Of a DNA stretch of 64,000 nucleotides, positions 43,772 through 53,877 are shown piece by piece (the first letter of the stretch is position 1; every line of letters begins with the position of its first letter). The position numbers and the translations under genes were made by a program. This DNA comes from Thalassotalea sp. LPB0316 (GTDB lineage: Bacteria > Pseudomonadota > Gammaproteobacteria > Enterobacterales > Alteromonadaceae), in NCBI RefSeq assembly GCF_014898095.1, contig NZ_CP062946.1, forward strand, positions 2,542,001 through 2,606,000. Reading direction: 5' to 3'. Below the pieces are notes generated by a model. The model worked only from the letters and a program-made list of their open reading frames with translations. It did no database searches and was not told the origin of the DNA.

Positions 43772-44751
43772 GCTTCTCCGGCTATTTTTAGGATGACTTT
43801 ACCCGTTGTTAAATTATCAGCTAACAATTGATGTGCCTGCTCCGCGTTATGCCAAGGGAATACTTTGCTAATAAACGGTGTTAACTCTGAATTTTGGTCC
43901 GCCAGTTTACTGCCAAATTGCTGATAAAATCGCGAAACTAATTCGGCTTTATAATCATCTGAGCGATTGCGTAAAGTCGAAGCGTGAATTGACACCCGTT
44001 TTTGCAGTAGCTTGGCAATATCAATAGACTCAGCATAACGGCCACCTAACATCGATAAAATGACAATTTTGCCATCAAGGTTCATGAGCTGTATGTTTCG
44101 ATTAAGATAATCACCGGCAACCACATCAACAACTACATCAAAAAAGAGCTTTTTGTTTTTACAAACCTCAACAAAATCTTCTTTTTTATAATTGATCGCA
44201 AGGTCAGCGCCGATTATTTTGCAGTTGTTGCATTTTTTGGCCGTTGAAGCGGTGGCCACAACGCTACAGTTTAACGCTTTAGCTAATGCTATTACCGCCG
44301 TGCCAACGCCGCTTGCCCCTGCATGTACTAATACGGTTTGGCCTGAGGTTAATTGCCCAATGTCAACTAGCGCTTGATAGGCGGTTACGAACGTTTCCAT
44401 AAAACCAGCGCCCTGCTCAATGCTAAAAACCTTAGGCAGCGGTAAAACGTGCCTCGCATCAACGTTAACATACTCGGCATAGCCACCACCTGACAGCAAC
44501 GCCATCACTTTATCACCTACTTTCAGGTTATCGACTTTACCGCCAATACTAACGACCTCGCCACATGCCTCTAAACCAAGAATATTACTAGCACCTTTAG
44601 GTGGTGGATACTTACCTTGTTTTTGCAGTAAATCAGCGCGATTTACGCCAAATGCGCTAACTTTTATTAAGCATTCATGCGCTGCATATGCCGGTGTTGA
44701 ACACTCAGCAAAACTAAGTGACTGATCTGGGTTTACTTGTAAATAACGCAC
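43768..44751 (-). CDS. NAD(P)H-dependent quinone oxidoreductase, PIG3 type
   Basis: This 327-residue MDR-superfamily protein lacks the zinc-ligand cysteines of alcohol dehydrogenases. It has FGVNRADLLQKQGKYPPPKG and GLEACGEV (PIG3/quinone reductase signatures), the NADP motif VLVHAGASGVGTAVI, and GGRYAESIDIAKLLQKR in the C-terminal part. It probably reduces quinones by one electron. A CNNC motif (KKCNNCKIIGAD) where relatives rarely have cysteines is odd. It follows the acylphosphatase gene closely on the same strand (1-base gap), so they are co-transcribed. Confidence 0.87.
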   Translation of the reverse strand: MRYLQVNPDQSLSFAECSTPAYAAHECLIKVSAFGVNRADLLQKQGKYPPPKGASNILGLEACGEVVSIGGKVDNLKVGDKVMALLSGGGYAEYVNVDARHVLPLPKVFSIEQGAGFMETFVTAYQALVDIGQLTSGQTVLVHAGASGVGTAVIALAKALNCSVVATASTAKKCNNCKIIGADLAINYKKEDFVEVCKNKKLFFDVVVDVVAGDYLNRNIQLMNLDGKIVILSMLGGRYAESIDIAKLLQKRVSIHASTLRNRSDDYKAELVSRFYQQFGSKLADQNSELTPFISKVFPWHNAEQAHQLLADNLTTGKVILKIAGEA

Positions 44752-44752
44752 A

Positions 44753-45022
44753 CTAACCTATTGAAAAGTGATTAAAGTCTTGCCATTCTACCTCTTTCAC
44801 TTCAACATTTTCTACCTCAGCGTGTTCAGAGCCTTGTGCTAGCCATTGTGTTAGTTTGTCGACATTTTCTCTCTCACCACATGCGAGCACCTCAACTGAG
44901 CCATCTGAAAGGTTTTTTGCATAGCCACTTATCGATAAATCAATCGCTTGTTCTTGGGTTGACGCTCTAAAATATACCCCTTGTACTTTTCCAGTGACCT
45001 TAGCCAAACAGCATACTCTCAT
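44753..45022 (-). CDS. acyP: acylphosphatase
   Basis: This 89-residue protein has the acylphosphatase signature: [12 protein letters not shown] with the phosphate-binding arginine, and [17 protein letters not shown] with the catalytic asparagine. It hydrolyses acyl phosphates in the cytoplasm. It is directly upstream of the quinone oxidoreductase and is divergent from rlmI, whose start lies 91 bases away. Confidence 0.93.
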   Translation of the reverse strand: MRVCCLAKVTGKVQGVYFRASTQEQAIDLSISGYAKNLSDGSVEVLACGERENVDKLTQWLAQGSEHAEVENVEVKEVEWQDFNHFSIG

Positions 45023-45113
45023 TCATCTATCTCCTTTTATCCTTTCAAAGATTGCGCCATCACCTCGCAATACATTAAAATTACTTCATTGTCATTTCAC
45101 TAAGTATAGGCTG

Positions 45114-46304
45114 ATGTCAGCAAAAATTTATTTAAATATTGGGCGTGAAAAATCGCTTAAGCGCAAACACCCATGGGTTTTCTCGAAAGCGATTAACAAA
45201 GTCAAAGGTAAGCCCTTATCAGGGGAAACCGTTGATGTGCTTGACGCAAAAGGCAATTGGCTGGCTTGCGGTGCTTACTCTGAGCAATCACAAATTCGCG
45301 TTAGAATTTGGAGTTTCGATCAAAATCAAACCATCGATCGTAATTTTTTCTTACAAAAACTCAAAGATGCTCAACTACGACGCGACTATTTTATCGCGCA
45401 AGGGCAATTAACCGGCTATCGCTTAATTGCTGGTGAATCTGACTTCCTACCCGGTGTTACTATCGATATTTACGACAATATTATTGTCTGCCAATTACTA
45501 AGCGCGGGTGCCGACTATCAACGCTATGTGCTAGTTGATTGCTTAAAGGAGTTATATCCAGATCATTACATTTATGAGCGCAGCGATGTAGACGTGCGCA
45601 AAAAAGAAGGTTTAGCACTAGTCACTGGTTGGTTAACTGAGCCTGCACCATCACCTGAAGTGGTGATTAACGAACACGGCATTAAAATTTTGGTCAATGT
45701 TGAAACTGGCCATAAAACCGGCTTTTATCTCGACCAACGCATCGCCAGATTAACGGCTGGTAGCTACGCAAAAAACAAAGACGTGCTTAACTGTTTCTCT
45801 TACACCGGTACATTCTCACTACACTGCGCAGCAAACGGAGCCAAGTCAGTGACTAACGTTGATGTATCGCAAACGGCGCTGACCCTATCAGAGCAAAATT
45901 TAGCCCTTAACGGTTTGCAAGATGCTAACGTAAGTCATGTAAAAGAAGATGTCTTCAAACTATTGCGCCAATACAAAGAACAAGGCAAGCGCTTCGATAT
46001 GATCATTTTAGATCCGCCGAAATTTGTTGATTCAAAAGCAGCGTTAACGCGCGCTTGTCGCGGCTACAAAGATATTAATATGATTGCAATGGAGCTGCTC
46101 AACCCTGGCGGTTTACTGTTGACTTTTTCTTGTTCAGGTTTGCTTGATGCAGGACTATTTCAAAAAGTGGTTGCCGATGCCGCGCTCGATGCCAATAAAA
46201 CCTGTCATATTGTTGAGCGTACTCAACAAGCGCACGACCACCCTATTTCTTCTAATTATCCTGAGGGCTTTTACTTGAAGGGGTTAGTCTGTCAAATTTC
46301 GTAG
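45114..46304 (+). CDS. rlmI: 23S rRNA (cytosine1962-C5)-methyltransferase
   Basis: This 396-residue protein has an N-terminal PUA domain ([20 protein letters not shown]) and a Rossmann methyltransferase with [16 protein letters not shown] and [16 protein letters not shown], then [12 protein letters not shown] bearing the catalytic cysteine. RlmI makes m5C1962 in 23S rRNA. The frame is open back to 44,994, overlapping acyP, but the first 40 residues do not look like Rlm[11 protein letters not shown] at ATG 45,114 does. A terminator follows. Confidence 0.93.
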   Translation: MSAKIYLNIGREKSLKRKHPWVFSKAINKVKGKPLSGETVDVLDAKGNWLACGAYSEQSQIRVRIWSFDQNQTIDRNFFLQKLKDAQLRRDYFIAQGQLTGYRLIAGESDFLPGVTIDIYDNIIVCQLLSAGADYQRYVLVDCLKELYPDHYIYERSDVDVRKKEGLALVTGWLTEPAPSPEVVINEHGIKILVNVETGHKTGFYLDQRIARLTAGSYAKNKDVLNCFSYTGTFSLHCAANGAKSVTNVDVSQTALTLSEQNLALNGLQDANVSHVKEDVFKLLRQYKEQGKRFDMIILDPPKFVDSKAALTRACRGYKDINMIAMELLNPGGLLLTFSCSGLLDAGLFQKVVADAALDANKTCHIVERTQQAHDHPISSNYPEGFYLKGLVCQIS

Positions 46305-46328
46305 TTGCCAAATAGCTAGAAAGAAACG

Positions 46329-46368
46329 CCTGTTGTTAGGTGTTATAAACGACTAACAACAGGGTTTT
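46329..46368. terminator. terminator between rlmI and the dienelactone hydrolase gene
   Basis: CCTGTTGTTAG (46,329-46,339) and CTAACAACAGG (46,353-46,363) pair; GTTTTAAT follows. It lies between convergent genes. Confidence 0.8.
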
Positions 46369-46385
46369 AATATCCAAAACTAGTT

Positions 46386-47276
46386 TTAACCGAGTAACTT
46401 ATCATTGAAAAACGAAATCGTACGCTGCCACGCTAATTCCGCATTAGCTTTGTCGTATCGCGCGGTTGAATCATTGTGAAAACCATGTTTGGCCATGCTG
46501 TACATATGCATCACATAGTCCACCTGATTCGCTTTAAGATCGGCCTCATAGTCAGGCCATGATTTATTTACCCGCTCATCTAGCTCACCTAACTGGATCA
46601 TCAAAGGTGCTTTGATGTTCGCTCTAAGCTCTTTAGCCGCCGGCGTTCCGTAAAATGGCACACCGGCTGACAATAAATCGCTTTCAACTGCCGCTAAATA
46701 ATTAACGATATAACCGCCGAAACAAAAACCGACAGCGCCAAGTTTGCCATTACTTAGCTGATGTTTTTTTAGATAATGCGCAGCGGCTAAAAAATCGTGT
46801 TGGATCTTTTGTCTATCTAACGCACGTTGCATAGCACGACCTTCGTCATCGTTACCTGGGTAACCGCCAACGGGAAACAATGCATCAGGCGCAAAAGCGA
46901 CAAAACCAGCCTTGGCGAGCCGCCTTGCAACATCTTTAACATAAGGATTCAGCCCTCGGTTTTCATGAATAACTAAAACCACGGGAAAATTCGCTTTCTC
47001 GATCGTCGGTTTGACCAAGTAACCTCGCCCTTTGCCATGCCCTAACGGCGAGTCGAATTCCTCAAAACTCGCTACTATATCAGGATCATTAAACGATACT
47101 TGCTCAGCCAAGGCGTAATTAGGCAACAAGGCTGAGGTTAATACCGCCATTGAGTAGCCAACAGCAACTAAAGTACCGAGTTTTTTCATAAAGGTACGCC
47201 TGTCCATACCACCATGGGCATATTCATCGTACCAATCGAAAGCTTCTTGCGGAATTTGGGATGATTTATCTGTCAT
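46386..47276 (-). CDS. dienelactone hydrolase family protein with Tat signal
   Basis: This 296-residue alpha/beta hydrolase has an N-terminal region with a twin-arginine motif (DRRTFMKKLG) before a hydrophobic stretch and ALAEQ, so Tat export as a folded protein is expected. The DLH catalytic triad is present: Cys in GAVGFCFGGYIVN, Asp in LGELDERVNKSW, His in MAKHGFHNDS. The natural substrate is unknown. It stands alone between terminator and a 223-base gap. Confidence 0.88.
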   Translation of the reverse strand: MTDKSSQIPQEAFDWYDEYAHGGMDRRTFMKKLGTLVAVGYSMAVLTSALLPNYALAEQVSFNDPDIVASFEEFDSPLGHGKGRGYLVKPTIEKANFPVVLVIHENRGLNPYVKDVARRLAKAGFVAFAPDALFPVGGYPGNDDEGRAMQRALDRQKIQHDFLAAAHYLKKHQLSNGKLGAVGFCFGGYIVNYLAAVESDLLSAGVPFYGTPAAKELRANIKAPLMIQLGELDERVNKSWPDYEADLKANQVDYVMHMYSMAKHGFHNDSTARYDKANAELAWQRTISFFNDKLLG

Positions 47277-47499
47277 CTTTAAACCTTGTTATTGTTGTAT
47301 GTTTCAACACAGTTTAGGAATAAATTGAGATAAATTCTACGGATTAGAAAACTAAGTTACCCAAAACTCAAAGTATTGACCGCAATATAATATTGCGATT
47401 TTAAATGACAGAAAAATACAAATATCAGCTGACACGCATTAACATTGTGTAACTGCGTAAAAAATTTAACCGATATAACTAAGAAATCAAAAGCGCGTG

Positions 47500-47799
47500 T
47501 TAATCCATTTCGGTAATTTCAATACCAATGAGGTAGCAATCAGGGCTTTCTTCCGTTACACGCACCACTTTGCCTTTTGCATCAAAGGCATGAACGCCAT
47601 CAGAAGACGAATCAACACCAACTTTTACAAGTGTGCCAATTTCCATTGGGCTAGATAATTCAATTGCCATTCCCGTAGCGCTTAAATCACGACAGGCAGC
47701 TAATACGACTTGGTTTACTTCATCGTCAACCACAGTGACGTTCACCATACTATTTACCATCATGCGATAAAAGCCACGCTTATCATCAAAGTTGATCAT
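47500..47799 (-). CDS. PilZ domain protein
   Basis: This 99-residue single-domain protein carries both c-di-GMP-binding motifs: RxxxR (RGFYR, residues 8-12) and D/NxSxxG (DLSATG). It should bind c-di-GMP and act as a free-standing effector. Two c-di-GMP phosphodiesterases (EAL at 11,115 and HD-GYP at 40,030) are in the same window. Its output partner cannot be inferred. Confidence 0.85.
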   Translation of the reverse strand: MINFDDKRGFYRMMVNSMVNVTVVDDEVNQVVLAACRDLSATGMAIELSSPMEIGTLVKVGVDSSSDGVHAFDAKGKVVRVTEESPDCYLIGIEITEMD

Positions 47800-47894
47800 T
47801 GCTACTCCATAAAAGATGATTCAAATTTGTCCATTCTTTTATAGCGATTTGCTTATTAACTGTCAATTAAACTAATTTTTACACTAAGTAATCG

Positions 47895-50800
47895 TTAGCT
47901 GAGCGACTTCAAATGATTGATAATTCGCTTTACGGAAATCGGATAAGCGGTGCGCAAATTCTGGGCAAACAAGCTCACTCTTAACTCTTCTATCATCCAA
48001 CGCGTTTCCAGTAAATCTTTTGGTTTGGGCAAGTCTTTCCTCTGCTTAGCGAGTAACTGCTGATAGGCGTTTTCAGCTTTTTCAACGTCGAGCATTTTTA
48101 AGCGATCTTGATTCGGATCGATTGGCAGTTTTTCTAGTCGACGGCCTATTGCATTCAAATAGCGAATCATATCGTCTAGTCGGTTAATACCTGATGCGGT
48201 AACAAAACCTTTAAACACCATACGCTCAAGCTGATCTTTAATATCGCCATGCGCTTGGATCATATTCAAGCCAACATTGCCTTTGAGCTTTTTGCGTATT
48301 TCATGGCTAAGGGCTAACACTTGCTCAACTTTAATTGCCGCGCTCAGTACTGTATCAGCAATTTCTGCTCGCACGTGATCTTTAGCTTGCTCAAAGCTTT
48401 TCTTGTCATTTGGTAAAGCAGGTAAATCGAGCAATAATGCCTGGCAAGCGGCGAGAATACAGTCATCAAGTAACTGGCCAATTGAGCCAAAGGGGTTAAA
48501 GTACATGCCTAATTTTGTTTTATTTGGCAGTTTTTCTTGCAGGTATTTAATCGGCGACGGCGTGTTGAGTAAAATTAATCGACTCATACCTTTGATCATT
48601 TCTTGCTCGGCAAGCGATTCTTGCTCCATCAGCTCGATGGCGACCGAAGTTTTATGATCAACCAAGACAGGAAACGCTTTTATCGACATATTGGCGATTT
48701 TCTTCTCGTAAGATTTTGGCAGTGACGCAAAATCCCACTCAGTAATATCTTTGCGCTCAATCCCCTTATCGGCCACTTTTTTAATAGAGGCTTTTACCTT
48801 GCCTTGAAGCTTTGCTTGTAACTTAGCCAAGTTACGTCCTTGATCTAGTACTTTGCCCTGCTCGTTTAGCACTTTATAGTTCATCTTTAAATGAATAGGC
48901 AGCTCGACGTGATCAAAACAATCTTCTGGTAAGCGAATGCCACTCATTCTCAATAAGTGTTTAGCGACCGCAGCATTCATTGATAACTCGCCCGGCGCAA
49001 TGGCATCAAAGCAAGCTTGGGCGTAATTTGGCGCAGGCACAAAGTTCTTTCTCAGTGTTTTTGGCAAGCCTTTGATCATTGCGGTGATCAATTCAAGGCG
49101 CAATGCTGGGATCAGCCAATCAAAGCCGTGATCTTCAACCTGATTTAAAATGCCAACCGGAATATTAACACTGATACCATCATCGACATCACCGGGGCTA
49201 AAGTGATAGGTAAGCGGTAAGCTCAAGTTATTTTGTTGCCAAATATTTGGATATTGCTCCTTGGTGACTACACTTTCGTCTTCATTTAACAAAAATGCTT
49301 TAGTGAAATGTAAGAGCTTAGGTTGCTTTTTACTCTCTTTTTTCCACCACGACAAAAAGCTGCGCTGGCAAATCACCTGCTTGGGCAGTCGCTGTTCAAA
49401 AAACTGTGCTAATTGATATTCTTCAATTAAAAAGTTTTTACGCCGTGCTTTTTGCTCGAGCGCTTCAATATCAGCAACGAGTTTTTTATTGTGCTTAACA
49501 AAATCAGCTTGAATTGTTGAGTCACCATTGACCAATGCTTCATTGATAAAAATTTCACGACAGGTTGCTGGTTCTATTTGATTAAACACCACTTTACGTT
49601 TCGGCACGATAATCAAGCCATATAAGCTGACTTGCTCATAAGCCATCACACAACCGCGCTTTTTCTCCCAATGGGGCTCGCTATAACTTTTCTTAAGTAG
49701 GTGTTTTGCCAGCGGCTCTAGCCATAATGGGTCAATTTTACTGACCATACGAGCGAATAATCGACTGGTTTCAACTAGCTCTGCCGCCATTAGCCATTTC
49801 GGCGGTTTTTTCGCTAACGCCGAGCCGGGGAAAACATAGAATTTTGATCCTCGGGCACCTTTAAATTCTTTATTTTCATCGAGCTGACCAATGTGGCTCA
49901 ATAAGCCCGATAATATCGATTGATGAATTAACGCCAGTTTACTTTCGTCTTCAATATCAGCAAAGCTGTAGGGTTGATGGATTTCTTTTAAGCTGAGCTT
50001 TAACTGGGCGACAATATCTTGCCATTCTCGAATCCGAATGTAAGACAAATATTCTTTTTGGCAAAGCTTGCGAAATTGATTGTTCGATAAGGCCTTTTGC
50101 TGCTCGCCAATATAACGCCATAAATTGAGCAAGCTAACAAAATCTGATTGCTTGTCTTTAAAACGCGCGTGCTTTTCATCAGCCGCTTGCTGCTTTTCAT
50201 GTGGGCGCTCACGCGGATCTTGAATGCTCAAGGCACTAACAATGGTTACCACATCGCCACTACAACCAAGCTCGGTTGCGGTTAACACCATTTTGGCTAA
50301 TCGTGGATCAATGGGAAACTTCGATAATAACCGGCCTGTTTGAGTAAGTTGAGTAACGCCTTTATCGCTTGAGATCGCCGCCAGCTCTTCAAGCAGACGT
50401 ATACCATCATTAATGTTTCGGTTATCTGGCGCTTGAACAAATGGGAAATCACTAATGTTACCTAAATCTAACGCTAGCATTTGTAGAATAACCGTTGCTA
50501 GGTTAGTACGTAGAATTTCAGGATCGGTAAACTCTGGTCGACCTAAATAGTCCTCTTCACTGTAAAGGCGAATACAAACACCTTCTGAAACACGACCACA
50601 ACGCCCTGCTCGCTGATTAGCACTTGCTTGTGAAATTGGCTCAATGGGTAAACGCTGAACTTTGGTGCGATAGCTATAACGTGAAATCCGCGCAGTGCCA
50701 GGATCTATGACATATTTGATGCCAGGCACGGTTAAACTGGTTTCGGCAACATTGGTTGCTAGTACGATATTTCGCCCCGTATGAGGCGCAAATATTCGGT

Positions 50801-51785
50801 TTTGCTCTTGCACGGTTAGCCGCGAATACAATGGCAAAATATAAGTGTCACGCAGGTTCTCTTTCGTTAACGCGGCGGCGGTATCGCGAATTTCTCGCTC
50901 GCCATTTAAAAACACTAAGATATCGCCCTGGCCTAGCGACGAAAGTTCATCTACCGCGTTAATAATGCCAGAAATCACATCACTATCGTCACTCTCGCTA
51001 AGTGGCCGATAGTGAATGTCTACGGGATATGTACGACCTGAAACTTCAATGATCGGCGCGTTGTTAAAATGTTTAGAAAAACGCTCGGGATCTATCGTTG
51101 CCGAAGTAATAATGATCTTGAGATCTGGACGTTTTGGCAGAATTTGGCGCAAATAACCCAAGATAAAATCGATATTTAAGCTTCTTTCATGGGCTTCATC
51201 GATAATGATGGTGTCGTATTGGCGCAGCAAACGATCTTTTTGCATCTCAGCGAGTAAAATACCGTCGGTCATTAGCTTAATGTACGAATTGTCACTAACC
51301 TGATCGTTAAACCGCACTTTATAGCCAACTTTATCGCCAAGTGTACTGCCTAGCTCTTCGGCAATGCGATTAGCAACGGTGCGTGCGGCAATTCGCCGTG
51401 GCTGGGTGTGACCGATAAGCCCTTCTACGCCGCGCCCCAAGTCTAAACAAATTTTGGGGATTTGAGTCGTCTTACCCGAGCCAGTTTCACCAGCAATGAT
51501 CACCACTTGGTTTTGTTCAATGGCTTGGCTAATTTGTTCAACCGATTGAGAAACCGGCAAGCCATCGGGGTATTTAACCTTTGGCTTATTGGCTAGCTTA
51601 AATGCTTTATTTTGAATCGAGCGAGAAATGTCGTCAGCAATTTTGGCTAGAGTTTTTACTTGTTTATCGTTATTTTTTATTTTTTTGACGCCATTAAGCC
51701 TGCTTCTTAACAAGCCATAATCGGATGCTTTAACGTCTTTTAAAGTTTGGAAAAGTTGTTTGGTAATATCTGCAGGCGAAGACAT
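47895..51785 (-). CDS. hrpA: ATP-dependent RNA helicase HrpA
   Basis: This 1296-residue DEAH-box helicase has the full-length HrpA size. Motifs: I GETGSGKTTQIPK, II DEAHERS, III SATID, V NVAETSLT, VI QRAGRCGR, then the HA2 and OB regions and the long HrpA-specific C-terminal DUF3418 domain (FNPFGSIGQLLDD). It acts on mRNA and stalled or collided ribosomes in the cytoplasm. It stands alone. Confidence 0.96.
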   Translation of the reverse strand: MSSPADITKQLFQTLKDVKASDYGLLRSRLNGVKKIKNNDKQVKTLAKIADDISRSIQNKAFKLANKPKVKYPDGLPVSQSVEQISQAIEQNQVVIIAGETGSGKTTQIPKICLDLGRGVEGLIGHTQPRRIAARTVANRIAEELGSTLGDKVGYKVRFNDQVSDNSYIKLMTDGILLAEMQKDRLLRQYDTIIIDEAHERSLNIDFILGYLRQILPKRPDLKIIITSATIDPERFSKHFNNAPIIEVSGRTYPVDIHYRPLSESDDSDVISGIINAVDELSSLGQGDILVFLNGEREIRDTAAALTKENLRDTYILPLYSRLTVQEQNRIFAPHTGRNIVLATNVAETSLTVPGIKYVIDPGTARISRYSYRTKVQRLPIEPISQASANQRAGRCGRVSEGVCIRLYSEEDYLGRPEFTDPEILRTNLATVILQMLALDLGNISDFPFVQAPDNRNINDGIRLLEELAAISSDKGVTQLTQTGRLLSKFPIDPRLAKMVLTATELGCSGDVVTIVSALSIQDPRERPHEKQQAADEKHARFKDKQSDFVSLLNLWRYIGEQQKALSNNQFRKLCQKEYLSYIRIREWQDIVAQLKLSLKEIHQPYSFADIEDESKLALIHQSILSGLLSHIGQLDENKEFKGARGSKFYVFPGSALAKKPPKWLMAAELVETSRLFARMVSKIDPLWLEPLAKHLLKKSYSEPHWEKKRGCVMAYEQVSLYGLIIVPKRKVVFNQIEPATCREIFINEALVNGDSTIQADFVKHNKKLVADIEALEQKARRKNFLIEEYQLAQFFEQRLPKQVICQRSFLSWWKKESKKQPKLLHFTKAFLLNEDESVVTKEQYPNIWQQNNLSLPLTYHFSPGDVDDGISVNIPVGILNQVEDHGFDWLIPALRLELITAMIKGLPKTLRKNFVPAPNYAQACFDAIAPGELSMNAAVAKHLLRMSGIRLPEDCFDHVELPIHLKMNYKVLNEQGKVLDQGRNLAKLQAKLQGKVKASIKKVADKGIERKDITEWDFASLPKSYEKKIANMSIKAFPVLVDHKTSVAIELMEQESLAEQEMIKGMSRLILLNTPSPIKYLQEKLPNKTKLGMYFNPFGSIGQLLDDCILAACQALLLDLPALPNDKKSFEQAKDHVRAEIADTVLSAAIKVEQVLALSHEIRKKLKGNVGLNMIQAHGDIKDQLERMVFKGFVTASGINRLDDMIRYLNAIGRRLEKLPIDPNQDRLKMLDVEKAENAYQQLLAKQRKDLPKPKDLLETRWMIEELRVSLFAQNLRTAYPISVKRIINHLKSLS

Positions 51786-51850
51786 GAAAAATGCAAAAGA
51801 AGGTTAACATAAGTGGTTGAATACTAGCATTTCATTACATAAATTGCAGT

Positions 51851-51879
51851 AAAAAAGGGGCTTAAACGCCCCTCTTTTC
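51851..51879 (-). terminator. intrinsic terminator after the CBS gene
   Basis: On the minus strand AGGGGC and GCCCCT pair around 6 bases and are followed by six T. Confidence 0.85.
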
Positions 51880-51904
51880 AGTTAAATATGCAAGTTGTGA
51901 TTAA

Positions 51905-52324
51905 TTAAGCACCCACTTTAAAGCTCTCACGCATGTGTAAATCAATCGCCCTTAACACGTCATTGCGTGAAATCGTGCCTTTGAGGTTACCGTCGTCATC
52001 AACGACCGGATACACTTTAGGTTTATTCGCTACCATGCCTTGGCCTAATTCGACAATCGAATCATAGGTTTTTACTGCAAGTACATCGGTGCGCATGATA
52101 TCACCCACGTTAGCAATGTGCGCATTGTGATAAATAGATTTAAGCATTTTTTCGAGTACGTCGCTTTCCGATAAAAAGCCAACTAAACGGTAGTTGCGAT
52201 CAATTACCGGACCACCTATTTGCTTAGTTTTTAAAAACCTCAATGACGCCTCCTCAACACTCATTTCCGGTGTAAAGGTTACTGGGTATTGATTCATGTA
52301 TTCTTTAACTTGAACAGATTCCAT
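51905..52324 (-). CDS. two-CBS-domain protein
   Basis: This 139-residue protein is a CBS pair: MNQYPVTFTPEMSVEEA, then GGPVIDRNYRLVGFLSESD in the first, and MRTDVLAVKTYDSIVELG, then YPVVDDDGNLKGTISRNDVLRA in the second. Such proteins sense adenine nucleotides and regulate partners; the partner is unknown. The repeat copy 2 lies immediately upstream of its start, so the promoter may be inside or next to the repeat. Confidence 0.9.
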   Translation of the reverse strand: MESVQVKEYMNQYPVTFTPEMSVEEASLRFLKTKQIGGPVIDRNYRLVGFLSESDVLEKMLKSIYHNAHIANVGDIMRTDVLAVKTYDSIVELGQGMVANKPKVYPVVDDDGNLKGTISRNDVLRAIDLHMRESFKVGA

Positions 52325-52346
52325 ACTCTATCTCTTTTTATGCTTA

Positions 52347-52608
52347 TACCAATTGAAATAAATATTTGACCGACTCAGAGCTACGTCAGGGAAGTTAGAA
52401 TAAAGAAAATTTATGCAGGTGTAGTCATTCTACATCAAGTAAATTTGCGAAATTATCACTTTTCTGACGAGCTCCCAAGGGCGAGTTTAAAATGCTTTTA
52501 TACTTCGTTACTGATTTTGATAAGGGAATAACCATTATCGGCAATCAAAGCCTTGTCTAAAAGCCTTTTAAATCTCGCTGAGTGATCAAATATTTGATTC
52601 ACTTGGTA
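52347..52608. repeat. MITE-like dispersed repeat, copy 2 (short form)
   Basis: This 262-bp element has the same terminal inverted repeats (TACCAA outward, TTGGTA at the far end) and the same nested inverted repeats as the copy at 13,650-14,009, with high identity throughout. It lacks the two ~50-bp blocks that carry CCTACATGGAYGTAGG in copy 1. It lies between the CBS gene and the isoaspartyl peptidase gene and has no coding capacity. Confidence 0.85.
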
Positions 52609-52705
52609 TTTAATTTTACTCACCTCACTTTTACTGTAGACACAAACCATTCATATTTCACGACATTTTTTACATATTTTGAAAAAAAATTTTTGCTCTA
52701 TCGCC

Positions 52706-52729
52706 AGGGTGTAAACTTTATTACACCCT
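52706..52729 (-). terminator. hairpin terminator after the isoaspartyl peptidase gene
   Basis: AGGGTGTAA and TTACACCCT pair perfectly, 11 bases after the stop. The T tract comes only further along. Confidence 0.65.
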
Positions 52730-52739
52730 AGCACAGGCA

Positions 52740-53774
52740 TTATTTATTTTTGTCTTTAAAAATCGCAACATACGGCGCTTGCCCTGCACTGCGACTGGCG
52801 CGATACATACCGGCCGAATTAAACGGCATACTAATATTGCCTTGTGAGTCGATCGCTATAACGCCACCATTACCGCCGGCTTCAACTAACACATCGTTAA
52901 CCACTTTATTCGCGGCAGCGTTGAGTGAAATACCTTGATATTGCATACGCGCACAAATATCGGCCGCTACGTGATAACGGATAAAGTACTCGCCGTGACC
53001 TGTTGCAGAAACGGCACAACTTGCATTATTGGCATAAGTACCTGCACCAATAATTGGTGCATCGCCAACGCGGCCCCAGCGTTTGGCAGTCATACCGCCG
53101 GTTGATGTGCCTGCGGTTAGGTTACCTGATTTATCAAGGGCGACTGCGCCAACCGTGCCGTATTTGTAATTGTTGGGTAATGTTTCATGAGCCGCCTGAA
53201 AATCTTTTAATTCACGCTCTTTTTCTGCAAGTTTTTTCTTAGCGCGTTGCAGGGCTTTATAACGCGCTTCGGTATTAAAATAGCTGTTATCAACGAGGGC
53301 TAAACCTTTTTCTTTAGCAAACTGTTCAGCGCCTTCACCACTTAACATAACGTGTACCGATTCTTCCATCACTTTTTCAGCAAGCGCAATCGGGCTTTTT
53401 ACGGTTTTTACCCCTGAAACAGCACCGGCATTTAAGGTCCGACCATCCATGATGGAGGCATCGAGTTCATGATGACCATCAAAGGTATAAACAGCGCCTT
53501 TGCCTGCGTTAAATAATGGTGACTCTTCTAGGATTTGGATTGCCGCGATAACAGCTTCTTGGCTAGTTTTACCCTGCTCTAGTAACGCGTAACCTGTATT
53601 AACCGCTTTGAGTAGTGTTTGTTCGTATTTTTTTTGCTTTGCTGGCGTCATGTTCTTTTTCAAGATAGTGCCAGCACCACCGTGGATGGCAATGGCAAAT
53701 TCTTCTTTCGCCATTAGCGGTGTACTTAAGGTCAAACTGCCAAGTATGGCAGACAATACAAGTGTTTTTTTCAT
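52740..53774 (-). CDS. exported isoaspartyl peptidase/L-asparaginase (Ntn-hydrolase)
   Basis: The precursor has 344 residues from ATG 53,774 and a signal peptide ending LSTPLMA before KEEFAIAIHGGAG. The autocatalytic threonine lies in YKYGTVGAVALD, preceded by a charged linker that is removed or nicked on maturation. GTSTGGMTAKRWGRVGDAPIIGAGTYA is the substrate-binding signature. It hydrolyses isoaspartyl dipeptides and asparagine, probably in the periplasm. An upstream in-frame start would add 8 residues before the signal peptide and is not preferred. Confidence 0.9.
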   Translation of the reverse strand: MKKTLVLSAILGSLTLSTPLMAKEEFAIAIHGGAGTILKKNMTPAKQKKYEQTLLKAVNTGYALLEQGKTSQEAVIAAIQILEESPLFNAGKGAVYTFDGHHELDASIMDGRTLNAGAVSGVKTVKSPIALAEKVMEESVHVMLSGEGAEQFAKEKGLALVDNSYFNTEARYKALQRAKKKLAEKERELKDFQAAHETLPNNYKYGTVGAVALDKSGNLTAGTSTGGMTAKRWGRVGDAPIIGAGTYANNASCAVSATGHGEYFIRYHVAADICARMQYQGISLNAAANKVVNDVLVEAGGNGGVIAIDSQGNISMPFNSAGMYRASRSAGQAPYVAIFKDKNK

Positions 53775-53877
53775 CGTTATTATTAAACCTGTTGTCAAAA
53801 TGTACCGGTGTTAATTCATTCATCGTGTCGACATTAAACTCATAACAGAGGTCTGCACGATACCGTTACTGCATATG

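Noticed and set aside
44994..45113. Longer rlmI start overlapping acyP
   Set aside because: The upstream 40 residues are unlike RlmI and overlap the acylphosphatase gene in antisense; [10 protein letters not shown] is the natural start.
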